From: Schistocephalus solidus
Taxonomy: Eukaryota > Platyhelminthes > Cestoda > Diphyllobothriidea > Diphyllobothriidae
Assembly: GCA_017591395.1 (NCBI GenBank)
Contig: WEDG01004286.1
Coordinates: 1 to 64,000 of the forward strand
Direction of reading: 5' to 3'
DNA: 64,000 nucleotides
In this document: positions 46,611 to 58,689 of the stretch, one piece after another
How positions within the stretch are numbered: position 1 is the stretch's first letter
Layout: every line of letters starts with the position of its first letter
Made by a program: the position numbers and the translations under genes
Notes under the pieces: model-generated
What the model was told of the DNA's origin: nothing
Seen by the model: the letters and a program-made list of their open reading frames with translations, nothing else
Database searches by the model: none

Positions 46611-48884
46611 GCGCGATTCCCAGGTGCTTAGTTGCGAAGACAGAAAATACCTGACGGTTAGTATTGTTGGACAACCCACTAGGCTGCAGGTCTACACGGC
46701 TTCAGACCTCACAATAATCATCATAGCCATGTGGAAGGTGCTTTAATCGCCTGAACTGAAAACAACAGCCGTTCGAGCCTGGGCATCAAATAACACACAA
46801 ATGCAATTTGAGGATGTTTTCCAGGCCACTATAGTTTCCGAGGACAAAGCCTGTCTCGCCGACATTTAACGATCTGCTTGGCAACAAGACCATCTCACAG
46901 TTGGGTCTGTGGAGTCAACCATTCCAGGAGATGTACTGCGCTGTGAACATTACGGAAGAGGACCTAAAGAAAAGGTATGCCGAACGCATGGAGATGTCAG
47001 TCGGAACGTGCACAAAAACTAGTTCGTTTGAGGGTGAAGCCAGAGAAGAAGCCTGTATTCAGACAGAACCGATGCGTTCCATTTGCAGTACAATCAGCGG
47101 CTGAGGAAGAACTGGAACGTTTACAGCAGAATGGCATTATCTGCCCCACAAACTATTAAACGTGCGCAGCCCCGATAGTGGCGGTAAAGAAACCTAACAA
47201 GATAATTCAACTGGGTTGAATGACGCTTTAGAAGACCTTCATTACCCTCTGCCGACTGTAGAACACATTTTTGCGAGGTTGAATGGAGGAAACGTTTTCG
47301 CAAGGATTGATCTTTCTGAGGCATATATATAGCTACCGGTTGATGAGGCCGCGCAGGAGATGTTGAAAATTAATACACATAAGGGTCTATTCAAATATAC
47401 TCGTCTCAACTATGGCGTCAAAACGGCACCCAGTATATACCAGCAGCTTATGGACACCATGCATACAAATATCCCTGGTACTGTTGCTTACATGGAGGGC
47501 ATTTTGGTCGTTGGTCGTACAGACGAGGAGATGCTGCAGAGACTCGATAAGGTTATGAAAATTTTTATTGATAGTGGCCTAAAAATAAATCTGGAGAAGA
47601 GCGAGTTCCTTCGAAAAACACCCACTACTTGGGATTTGTGGTAAGCGAGGCAGGACGCTCAACAGATCCAGAGAGAGTTACAGCATTCAAGAATGTTGAG
47701 GTGCCAAAGAAAGTACGCGATCTACGTTCATTTATGGACTTGGTCAGCTAGTACTCACCATTTATTGCAGGGCTGCACAACTTAAAACCACCTTTAAACC
47801 GACTGTTTGGCAAATATATAAAATTTTACTGGTCTGCAGACTGTCCGGAAGCGTTTGACAGTATCAAGGTGAATATTACTGAGTCGACTGTGCTCTCACA
47901 TTTGGAAGCCGATAAAGAAACTATTGTCCAGGTGGATGCATCTGAGTACGGGTTAGGCGGCGTTCTCCGTCAGAAGGATTTGGACGAAAAATCTTGCCCT
48001 TAATGCATATCGCCAGAGCACTCACAAAGACAGAAAGAAACTACAGTCGAATCGAGAAAGACGCACTGGCGATCATCTTTGCAGTACAGAATGGTCATCA
48101 GTTCATTTACGGTAGACATTTCGTCCTCCACGCAGATCATCAACCACTTAAGTTTTTGTTGGACACAAAGCATAGCATGCCCCAGGACGCGGTGAAGAGG
48201 ATACAACGGTGGAGTACCATCATCTTGAGTTATCACTTTACAATTAAATGCGGGCCCACTCAGAAGTTTGGAACTCCAGATGCTTTATCACGACTGAGCG
48301 TAAGCGATGAAAATCCCGAAAATGTGTTGGTCGCAAGCACTTTGATACAAGACAACGAAAAATTTAGAGGCGTCATATGGCAGGTGCCCATGACAGCTGA
48401 ACATATCAGAGCAACCTCCACAGCAGACCCACTATTACGTCAGGTAAAGGGTTTTATTCGGAACGGTTGGCCCAATGATGATAAGCAACACCCAGATATA
48501 AGGCCCTTCAGGAACCGAAAGGAGCAGTTGTGCATCACTGAAGAATGTATAATGTATGATGGTAGAGTGGTGATTCCAGCCAAACATCAAAAACAAGTTT
48601 TACGCGAACTTCACGCCTTTACACCAGTGTAAGACTCGTATGAAACAACTGGCCAAGAATTGATAACGATGTTGAAACTTTTGTTCGAAGTTGCGGTCCA
48701 TGTGGACGTTTCGCTATGAATCAACCACAAGCACCACTCGTGCCATAGCCGGAGATGACGAGGCCATGGAATAGAGTCCAAATGGACTTTGCTGAACCAT
48801 TTTGCAACCGCATGTTTCTAGCAGTCGTCGACGCATGGCCAACGTGGTAGAAGTTTTTGATGTGACCTCGGCAGCCACTGCCAC
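46611..48884 (+). pseudogene. Gypsy pol: protease, RT, RNase H, truncated integrase
   Basis: In order: a protease remnant (YTASDLTIII, 46690-46725, replacing the usual D-T-G/A core), RT fingers (PVFRQNRCVPFAVQSAAEEE, 47050-47115), a lost segment at KPNKIIQLG, and RT motif A (FARIDLSEAYI, with a stop at 47329-47331). VKTAPSIYQQLMDT follows, then the catalytic box YMEG instead of YMDD (47489-47500). RNase H has its Asp in VQVDASEYGLGGVL (47935-47937), YSRIEKDALAI and HADHQPLKFLL. The integrase linker is in the ORF at 47994-48632. The integrase core begins (QMDFAEPF, VVDAW; 48780-48840) but breaks at about 48884, before its second Asp and Glu. The element cannot have been active in this form. 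Confidence 0.85.
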
Positions 48885-48929
48885 CATCAGTTTCGAACAG
48901 AAACACAATGTTCCTCACAGCAAGGTGGC
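48885..48929 (-). repeat. 45 bp inverted copy of 44763-44807 at duplication junction
   Basis: CATCAGTTTCGAACAGAAAC through to GCAAGGTGGC is the exact reverse complement of 44763-44807. It lies between the broken integrase and the first base of duplication unit 2, and its last bases GTGGC overlap the start of the unit (GTGGCATAAC at 38044). I read it as a templated insertion. Confidence 0.85.
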
Positions 48930-50408
48930 ATAACGATCAAAAATATGCGACGTACGTTTACCAAGCGTTACTTTTTTTCAATCCGAATATGGTTATTTGC
49001 CTATATTATAAACATTCTTTGATCACCTCGGTGTTTAGGGCACACAATAGCTCCGTAACAGCTCTCACAATGTCGTAGCTAATTCGTTTTCTGTTAGAAA
49101 CCTGAGATACGAGCCACGTGTGCAAACAGATCCGGGCAAAAATTATAAGGAAGAATCATCTCTTTTATTTGAAAAAAAACCACAATCGATCAAATCAAAT
49201 GTGTTCAAGATTAATGCATTTTGCTATTATTTAAATGCTCAGCAGCATTTTTATTTGCTTTTCAAACACACTTTCACAACCGTCTTGTCATTATTTAATA
49301 TATTTTCTTGTTATTGGTGAATGTACATTGGCTATCCCTCCCTTTCTTTTCGAATATCAGGTAAATGATTTCTAAAGTTTTAATGAATATGTTGTCGTCG
49401 TCGTAAGGATTAACGCTTTGAATGAAAAACGACATTACTTACTTCTCAAACGTCTCCGTATGACGCCCTCATGCCTAAATCAAGGTTTCACCATGCACTG
49501 ATATTGATCTTTTATTATTCCTATTCTGATTATATTAGAAATAGCCAACGAACACCTTTTTACTTACTCATTTTGCCGATATTATTTATCTCAAATGTTT
49601 GGTATATTTTCCCGTAATCCCTTAGAAGTTGTTTATTTTTCAGTACCCTGTATAAAGCGAAAACGTAATCATTTTGAAGGGTTTTCATTAATTATAAAGC
49701 AAAGCAAAACTTTTGCGTTTCACAAACATCACTCTGAACAGGAAAGAAAGCAACATATTCGAAGTCAGAATCATTATTTTACGTCCTGCGTTTCGATAAT
49801 AATCTCTAGCTGAATGGTATGCGTAAATGATGACTAATAAACATACCCGTTGTAGCATACGACTAATAAACATACCCCGTTTTGCAGACGCAAAGGCAAC
49901 ATAAATGAGCCAGATTGTGAATCACATTGACCCTTTGTTTTCTTAATGTTACAACTAAAAATGCAGCTTGTACGATATTCTGAATATTTTACGATGAGCA
50001 CTAAATTATCAATGGTTACAGTTACCCCTGTCTGAATGACATGTTTATATAGTTTTCAGCTCATTGTCAAGCCTTATAAGTTCATTTATCCTCTACCTTC
50101 ATCTAATGGTAGTCGCCCTGCAAAAGCTCTATTTATGGATTACTTAAGAGTTATCAAACGCGCAGTATCGTGGAAGGGAAAAATTAAGATAAAAGTCTTT
50201 GCATAATATGGGCGTTGTGAATAGAAAAACATTGAAGTGCACCTAGGTACATCGGGAGTATCAAAGTAACAAGTAATGGAAGGCTTGTGAAAATATGAAC
50301 GTTATCCAATGGAATAATAACATTTTATGTAAATAAGTATGAGTAAAGTTAGTAAAAAGCATCTATTATCAGTTCAGCTTTTCATAGCACGACAATTCTA
50401 AATGCTTA

Positions 50409-50465
50409 ACATCCTCCTTATCTTAACCTAACTCAAGCGTTAACCCTAACCTTGCACCTTACCCC
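50409..50465 (-). repeat. Telomere-like block (unit 2 copy)
   Basis: Duplicate of 39743-39795, with the same order of CCTAAC, CCCTAACC and CTTACCCC. Confidence 0.35.
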
Positions 50466-51231
50466 AGACTCAGTTCATTCTTTCACCTTAATACGTAACC
50501 GTAGTTCACAGGAATGGAGCACACAGTGATTATGTCTAAGCCTATTGGAAAAAAGTGACCTCACACTTACTTGTATTTTATTATTTTAAAAAATTACCCA
50601 ATCGTAATTTTCTGGAAGCACAAAAAATTCAAAAATTTGGTTTTACTGAGGCAAGCTTCACAGTATGCTAGAATTTAAATGGAATTGCTAAATTTGTATA
50701 TACCTACTTCGTATACTTATATGCAAAAGGCAGCTTTTCGTTCACCATATATATAAAATAGTAAGGGATAAAAAGGATGAAGCAGTTTATATGAAATGCA
50801 GTCTGACTTGAATTGTAAAGACAAACATTTGCCTACACTTTCCTGTAGTTTGGGCCTCAACTGCTCGATATTTATTCAGTTTAAAACAAATGTATCCACT
50901 GGGGCTTGAATAGAAAAAAACGAACTTTCTGCGCGTTGCAAATGAAACCGCGAATAGGGCACCCATAAAAATTTTCACACCTCGGTTTCAACTGGCAGGA
51001 ATATCAACGAATTGTATCGTCTCAAAATGCCTGGAGGCGTTAACAAATATGCCTTTTTGATTGTAGTAAGTTATTAGCCATTATTTACCGTAGACATTGC
51101 TAAACTGTCTTTCTTCTTCAGGGGAGTTTAAAAGGAAGGTAACGTTAACATCTGTGGCTGCTTCACAGAACATGGGAACAGAACCGGCCGCAATGCATGT
51201 GGCTTAACCAAACCTCCGGAAAATTGCGTTG

Positions 51232-51356
51232 AGGAGCAGGTTAAGGGTAAGGGCCAGATTTGGAGTTTGGGTTAGGTTGGTTTTAAGGGTAAGGGTTTGA
51301 GTTCGTGTAAATTCTAGGGTTAAGTGTTGGGCTAGGGTTAAAATTATGGTTAGAGT
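51232..51356 (+). repeat. Telomere-like block (unit 2 copy)
   Basis: Duplicate of 40551-40675, with small substitutions (for example GGTTAAGGG for GGTTGAGGG at the start). Confidence 0.45.
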
Positions 51357-51407
51357 GCGGTGTTTAGATGTGGGAATATTTGCCCTTCCTTGAATGAAGC
51401 GCAAGAC

Positions 51408-51565
51408 CACCTATTTTAAGTGGGTGGGGTGACCCTATTCCCTTGTCATGCTTAGGCGGCCATACATGTCCTTTTTCCAAAAGATATACGGATCCTCCAG
51501 CATTATCGTACCAAGTCAATGACATAAACCTCCCACATAAAATATATTGAATACTTGTCATACTC
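51408..51565. repeat. 158 bp segment present only in unit 2
   Basis: Unit 1 reads GCAAGACTGTTTATTTTC where unit 2 has GCAAGAC, 158 bp, then TTTATTTTC. The segment begins with an imperfect hairpin (CCACCTATTTTAAGTGGGTGG, with five to six pairing bases in the stem). It has no clear terminal repeats or target duplication. It is either an insertion into unit 2 or a deletion from unit 1. Confidence 0.7.
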
Positions 51566-52643
51566 TTTATTTTCTAGGCAAGTTTTGTTACAATTAATTA
51601 AAAAGGTATAATGAGCTACACTCGCTATTTTGTGATTTGATCATTCTTATAAGTTTTCCGGATTCCAATGGCGAGCATGCATATTCTGACTAGTAATCTA
51701 CAAAGCTCGAATTTGCCTGCGATCTTTTAAATAGCATTTCCTAGTCGACTGCAGTGCGATATGACAGCCTCTTTTAAAACAACTTACTGAGATTCAAGTT
51801 CCAGGTCCCTTAAGCACCTGGTTGTGTACGAAAGTCCGACAAAGTGAGGTAGTGAAAACTTGCAAGTTCAACCTCTGTTATGTTGATCAGAAGGCCGTTT
51901 GTTTAGTCTTAGTCACGATACGGTCACTGTTAGCGCTAAATTAGACAGAACGGAAAGCCAATGTACCATCCTTAGTCGTTCAGATCAATCAATATCACAA
52001 CCTCTGGACAGAGCCACCGGTAAGGCATCGGGCTCGAAACCAACTGCGCCTTGCTGCGATACATTATTCCTCTCGTTCTAATTTTAGACAGCGAGAGACC
52101 AACACATCAAAATCGATACGGAGAGCAGCATATGGACAGCTGCAGACGACCAAAACTAAGAAGACAGGGACTGGTCGATCATGGACCGATTAAATCCCAC
52201 CGAAAAATTGTGCGTTGTTTGTCTTATCCCTTATCAAAAGCGTCCTTGCATTCACATCGGTCCGACCGACCACACTAACATAATCGGACAGTGCTGCGAG
52301 GGGTGAGAAAAATTATCAGAGGTGGTTGGCCACGCCTTTGATACCGGTCATGAGTTTAACGTTACAGCAACTGACAAAAAATCGTCAACACCGGAAAGGA
52401 GGGCAGGACAAGGATTGAGTAAAGCGTGGCTCTCTAAAAATAACTCAATCAATCGATGTCTCGACCATATACCGGCTACCAAAGCCTAGTCACATCCAGG
52501 CTTGCGTCACTGACATAAGATTCGTTACTATAAACACAGTTTTTTTCTTGGATGGTGGACCTCTGCACGAGTTTGCAACGGTAATCTATCAATCCTTGCA
52601 CTCCCTTCTCATACTAAAAAGCCTTAACTGCCAGGGTTGAGCA

Positions 52644-52814
52644 ATGTGTCTCAAGCAGTACAAGCACGGGACACAACTATTTGAAGCAATATTAGCAGGA
52701 ACACCGAAGGACGTATGTTTTGCGGTCGTCATCTCTTTGGTCGCTCTTATGTTTCTGATGTTAATCATGGGTGGAAAGCGGAACGGAAGGCAATCTGAAT
52801 ATGAAATTCATTAA
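52644..52814 (+). CDS. Small ORF with a membrane-like segment (unit 2 copy)
   Basis: This is the 56-codon counterpart of 41802-42041. The first 44 residues are identical, including the hydrophobic stretch. After that, substitutions and a 1 bp indel give a basic tail (KRNGRQSEYEIH). Weak candidate. Confidence 0.12.
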   Translation: MCLKQYKHGTQLFEAILAGTPKDVCFAVVISLVALMFLMLIMGGKRNGRQSEYEIH

Positions 52815-54769
52815 AAATAACATAATGAAACGTGTGCTCTTTTTTGAATCGGCTGCATATAATTTTCTTATCCTGCTAGCCTGAAAATCTTAACTTCTGT
52901 GAAATACCTTTTAGGTAATTCTGTGGAATTTGTGTCATCTTCAATCTTGGTGAGATTGGAGCCATGCGGGACTGGCATTAAACAACGACTTCATGGCGGG
53001 TCAAACACTACGTCTAAGCTCGCTTTTCCAGTCACATGCCTGAAACATGCCATTGGTGCATTGTGTGGAGGTGGGCTGAGATTTGGAGAGAAGGAAGTCG
53101 ATGCAGGTCGGATCCAGCGCCACGTGGTGTACCTCTATATGTGCACGTGCATATTATTAAATCATCCTCATGCGCCGAAACTCATGACTTGAAAGGTTTC
53201 TGGCTGGCCGGTTAAATTTGTCCTACTGAGCACTGCGGGGAGACTCCAATGACTGCCTCGTGATGACATTCTACTCTTTCTCGGAGACCGAGTTCGTTTG
53301 GGTTTGGGAGCCAGATTTTGTATTGGAAGCGTCTACTTACAGTTTAGTTCCGTCGGTCACCGCGTCCTAGTCCATGTCCGTTGATCGATCCCGATACTTT
53401 GCCTGTCTACGCCTGCTGACAGGTGATTCGGTTTTTGGATAAGCATAAATTACGTTGTAGGCATCGAAATACAGTAATTTATCTGGAAAAAACAAGAAGC
53501 AATTCAAGGGTTGAGGAAATGCTGATGCCTAAAATCGGACCTGGCTGTAAGCCTAGCTAATTGATTATGCGTTTCAGTTACTGGCTGCTTTGCGCTTTTT
53601 CACAATGACAGGAGAACAACATATCAGGAGGAACCGAAGGTCCAAAATTCATCCTCTTATCGGACTTTAACATATGAATTTCATTTTTAAGTGCCTGGGG
53701 TGATTGCTAAGCAAGACGCCACATAGTGTTCCTAAAAGTTAACAATTGATATGCACTATTTCATACATTTCCTGAGCGGCATTTATAAATGAAAAATATC
53801 ACCTCAAATCAAATGGAGTTTGAATGGTTTTAACATTTCAATATCATGTTTTCGGTTATAAATTGAAGAATATTTGATTGACTAGCATATGAGTTCAAAA
53901 AACTATGTTTGCTTGTGTTGTTTATGGTATATATTTGATTTCATTTAGGCACGAAAAATCAATTGCACAAAACTTATTACTTCATTTACAGTCATTTTTT
54001 ACTGTCCCGCACGGAGACTGATATTTCAACCCCACTGTCCTCACTTCCTATGTGAACAACTTTTTAAATGAATGGGATTCGAATGGGCGTTGTACGGTCT
54101 TAAAAATCTCGTAAGTAGAAACTTTTGAAACTTAAAAATGTCATGTTATTCCACATAAATGTAAGAAGATATGTTTGGCTAGCATATGCGTTCAAGAATA
54201 TAATTTTTGTTACGTTTTCTATGAAATATGCTTGCATTTAGATGTGCATCAAAATCTAATTAAAAAGGTTACACTTCATAAGATTTATTTTATTATTAAA
54301 TGGCTTTTTGCAGGCAACCGAGCAGTCTTACATTCAAAAGTTGGTATCCTGATTTATCTAAAATAATATTGACAGCACCACAGGCTTATCGATACTCCAA
54401 GCCCACTGAGGAATTCATTTGTAATCAAAAACAGATTTCAAAATGTTGGTTAACAATAAATGCGATCAGTAATGGTGAGCGGTTGCTTCTGGGGAGTTTT
54501 CATATAGTGTTTATGTGTAACTACAGCCGTATTGCAGAAGAGCATGGTTGCAGATAACACATCTTCACATGGGAATTTAACCTAGACTGAGCTCGAAAAT
54601 GCATTCAATACATTCTTAGCATACTTCTTCCGATGTTTCATTAGTACGTCATAGATCCTATGGCATGTCATATGTACACAATATAATAAATTCGTGATAG
54701 AGATAGTTAATTGAGGAGAATAGCAAGATGTTTCTTTACGTGCATTTCAAATTCTGGCACTCTCAAAAG

Positions 54770-56820
54770 CATTAAATCACTAACTCTGCCGAAAGATGCT
54801 GACGTCCACACACGATTGCTCGCTCAGCTAGATCAGAAAGCCGATATGACTGTGCAACAACTAGCAGAGGAGTGTGACCGGATCATCAATATCATAAACG
54901 ACACTAGGCTGATCGCTGACGTAAACAGCCATCCTGGGCATGTTTTTGAAACGAAAGCGAGCAGACCGAAGGAGAACACTGGTTTTGCAAAGAAGCCAAA
55001 GATGGCTTGCTGGTAGTGTGGCAGGTGGCATTTCGTGTCAAATTGTCCATATCGTATGAGAAGGTGTTAAAAGTGTTCGCTGGTTGGTGACAAAGCGACA
55101 CACTGTCGCGCAAAACAATCAAGTCCTGGAACTAAATGTAATGTAATTGCGCAGCGCGATTCCCAGGTGCTTAGTTGCGAAGACAGAAAATACCTGACGG
55201 TTAGTATTGTTGGACAACCCACTAGGCTGCAGGTCTACACGGCTTCAGACCTCACAATAATCATCAAAGCCATGTGCAAGGTGCTTTAATCGCCTGAACT
55301 GAAACCAACAGCCGTTCGAGCCTGGGCATCAAATAACACACAAATGCAATTTGAGGATGTTTTCCAGGCCACTATAGTTTCCGAGGACAAAGCCTGTCTC
55401 GCCGACATTTAACGATCTGCTTGGCAACAAGACCATCTCACAGTTGGGTCTGTGGAGTCAACCATTCCAGGAGATGTGCTGCGCTCTGAACATTACGGAA
55501 GAGGACCTAAAGAAAAGGTATGCCGAACGCATGGAGATGTCAGTCGGAACGTGCACAAAAACTAGTTAGTTTGAGGGTGAAGCCAGAGAAGAAGCCTGTA
55601 TTCAGACAGAACCGATGCGTTCCATTTGCAGTACAATCAGCGGCTGAGGAAGAACTGGAACGTTTACAGCAGAATGGCATTATCTGCCCTACAAACTATT
55701 AAACGTGCGCAGCCCCGATAGTGGCGGTAAAGAAACCTAACAAGATAATTCAACTGGGTTGAATGACGCTTTAGAAGACTTTCATTACCCTCTGCCGACT
55801 GTAGAACACATTTTTGCGAGGTTGAATGGAGGAAACGTTTTCGCAAGGATTGATCTTTCTGAGGCATATATACAGCTACCGGTTGATGAGGCCGCGCAGG
55901 AGATGTTGAAAATTAATACACATAAGGGTCTATTCAAATATACTCGTCTCAACTATGGCGTCAAAACGGCACCCAGTATATACCAGCAGCTTATGGACAC
56001 CACGCATACAAATATCCCAGGTACTGTTGCTTACATGGAGGGCATTTTGGTCGTTGGTCGTACAAACGAGGAGATGCTGCAGAGACTCGATAAGGTCATG
56101 AAAATTTTTAATGATAGTGGCCTAAAAATAAATCTGGAGAAGAGCAAGTTCCTTCGAAAAAAACCCACTACTTGGGATTTGTGGTAAGCGAGGCAGGACG
56201 CTCAACCGATCCAGAGAGAGTTACAGCATTCAAGAATGTTGAGGTGCCAAAGAAAGTACGTGACCTACGTTCATTTATGGACTTGGTCAGCTAGTACTCA
56301 CCATTTATTGCAGGGCTGCACAACTGAAAACCACCTTTAAACCGACTGTTTGGCAAATATACAAAATTTTACTGGTCTGCAGACTGTCAGGAAGCGTTTG
56401 ACAGTATCAAGGTGAATATTACTGAGTCGACTGTGCTCTCAAATTTGGAAGCCGATAAAGAAACTATTGTCCAGGCGAATGCATCTGAGAACGGGTTAGG
56501 CGGCGTTCTCCGTCAGAAGGATTTGGACGAAAAATCTTGCCCTTAATGCATATCGCCAGAGCACTCACATAGACAGAAAGAAACTACAGTCGAATCAAGA
56601 AAGACGCACTGGCGATCATCTTTGCAGTACAGAAAGTTCATCAGTTCATTTACGGTAGACATTTCGTCCTCCACGCAGATCATCAACCACTTAAGTTTTT
56701 GTTGGACACAAAGAATAGCGTGCCCCAGGACGCGGCGAACAGGGATACAACGATGGAGTACCATCATCTTGAGTTATCACTTTACAATTAAATGCGGGCC
56801 CACTCAAAAGTTTGGAACTC
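54770..56820 (+). pseudogene. Second Gypsy copy, lacking both ends
   Basis: Equivalent to 46228-48276, starting inside gag (ITNSAER frame; ORF 54711-55016 is fused to upstream non-element sequence). It shares with the first copy the stop in the zinc knuckle (55014-55016), the broken segment before motif A and the YMEG box (56032-56043). Differences: it has Gln at 55871-55873 where copy 1 has a stop in motif A, so the frame 55759-56187 is open for 142 codons. It also has a new stop near 55567, and the RNase H catalytic Asp is changed to Asn (56478-56480) with EYG changed to ENG. It has no LTR, no gag start and no integrase. Confidence 0.85.
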
Positions 56821-58689
56821 TACGTAGGCCATCGGGAGCTCACCCCAAATTCCCCATTTTGCGACCAGAAACGTCTGGTTTTGAGGTGAGTGCGCGCACA
56901 GGTAGTCGTCGGCGTCATAGGACGGCAAAGAAAGGTCCTGGTAAATGTAACGTGGTAGCGACTATTATATTGACTACTAGGTACACCGTGGTCGGTGGTT
57001 GAACGTGTCAACTCTAGTCGGGTCATAAGACAAATTGAAACCGCGACAGGCCCAGAACAGTTGTATGCATGTTTAAAAGTTAATTGGATCCTTTCCAGAG
57101 GAGCCCCGTCAAACTAGGTTCATTTCCAGATCACATGCTCTGTATTTCCAGATGTTGTGCAGCATTGATTTTTTAAGAAATATGTTGATATGGGCATGAT
57201 CTGCTAACACGAATGCAAGACGACCACGGCGTAACTCACTCTTAAAACTTAATAGCCCCACGATACTTTAAATGTCAGATTCCTCACCCTAGGTGGTGGG
57301 GCTTGTTCAAAGTTTAAACGCCTCTTGGTACTGTTTTGCAATCAAATGGAAATCATGTGCACAGTAAGATCCCTAAACTTTCGTGTATTTTTCAAACTCG
57401 TAAACAAATATACCATTGAAATTTTAATCACTGAGGCTGAATGTATCTTTCAGCACATTATGCAACCGGACAGACTATTTTGTCTTTTCCGCCCGAATGT
57501 AAAATTATTGAAATTTGACCTGCGATTTCCACACCAAATTCCTTCTACGCTCCTTTAGTTACACCCAGTTTCATGTAACCCATTCTTTAATTATTCTTTA
57601 ATTATTCTTTATTCTTTAATTATTCTCGTAGGTTTTTTTTTGAATCACCTGATTCATTCTAAATCAGCTTGCATTTACGTGTTGGACACATATTCGTAAA
57701 GAGGCGATATCAGTTATAGTACTATAATGTAGCTGATTATTCTCTAGCCGTGCGTTTCAAGTTTGGTTCCAAATGTTCCTGCCCCCTTCTCAAGGTATTT
57801 TCATTCTTCATGATTTCGGTTAACTAGATGCAATAAACTTGAATTTAAACTAGCGATATGTTCATTCTCACTAATTTACTACAGGACTGCACCAGAAAAG
57901 AAACGATCTCATTCTTATCCCTTATTTATCACCAGTTTCCTATGCGGTTCTACTCTATGAAGAGCCGAGTCGTTCCATGATTTATTGCATACAGACTAGC
58001 TGGGTAAAACTTCGCCCCTGCATATACAAACGTTTCACGTTTTTCGATTCATAATAAGAGGTAAAAATCCTGATCTTAGAACATCATGCAGAACGAACAA
58101 TCCGAGGGTGTTTAAAAATCATCATTTGTGTGGTTTCGGGCAATATTTTTACCACTGACAGAGAGCAGCTGAGATGATTTACCTGATAGAATAAGCAGAC
58201 GTCTTAGTATAAATGACCGAGCTTTCAATATTCTGCTATAAAATCCCTCCCGCCAAACGCACAGGATCTGAACGAATTTTCTGGATGTTCAATATGAAGG
58301 CAAAGTCTTTATCACTTGCCACGGCCTACTTTATGCATTTTTGAAAATGGACAATGAGATGCAGGGCCTAACAATTTAGATACCATAATTGAGGAAAAAT
58401 TATGGCATTTATCTGAACGAAGGAAGTCGATAAAACCCGACGTTCGGGACAACAAGAACAAACGCAAGCATGGCTGGCTCAACCATAATGACTGATAAAA
58501 TGGAGGATGAAACGGCTACATATATTGGCGTCTTCAGTAAACAGTCGCTTGCGCGAGAAATGGACGATCTAAAATAATCCCATAGAGCGAAAAACGTATC
58601 GGCTCATCCCTAAATAACTAATTAGGTTAGTGTTAGTATGAGGGGATAGAACCCAGACACAATTCAAGCGGAAACGTGCTATCGATTGT
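56821..58689. other. No gene recognised
   Basis: Sequence past the duplication. 56821-57010 is GC-richer than its surroundings and may be part of another element. A short direct repeat of TTCTTTAATTA occurs at 57584-57625. The longest ORF is 77 codons (57325-57558, plus) without motifs. Confidence 0.45.

Larger units (their letters stand above)
38044..48884 (+). repeat. Segmental duplication, unit 1
   Basis: From GTGGCATAACGATCAAA at 38044 the sequence matches 48925 onward almost base for base, with scattered substitutions and small indels, to 44173 (against about 54770) and again from about 46228 to 48276 (against 56820). The unit contains telomere-like blocks, mostly non-coding sequence and a Gypsy element starting with its LTR at 45248. 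Segments present here and missing from unit 2 are about 39259-39482, 44000-44140, 44174-46227 and everything past 48276. Confidence 0.9.
48925..56820 (+). repeat. Segmental duplication, unit 2
   Basis: Near-identical to unit 1 from 38044. Missing relative to unit 1 are about 225 bp at 50156-50157 (39259-39482, TCAA at the joint), a stretch of about 165 bp near 54738, and 44174-46227 at about 54772 (CAT at the joint). It has one extra segment (51408-51565). It ends at GGAACTC 56820, which corresponds to 48276 of unit 1. Relaxed, equal decay of both copies is what I see: different stops and substitutions on each side. Confidence 0.9.
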
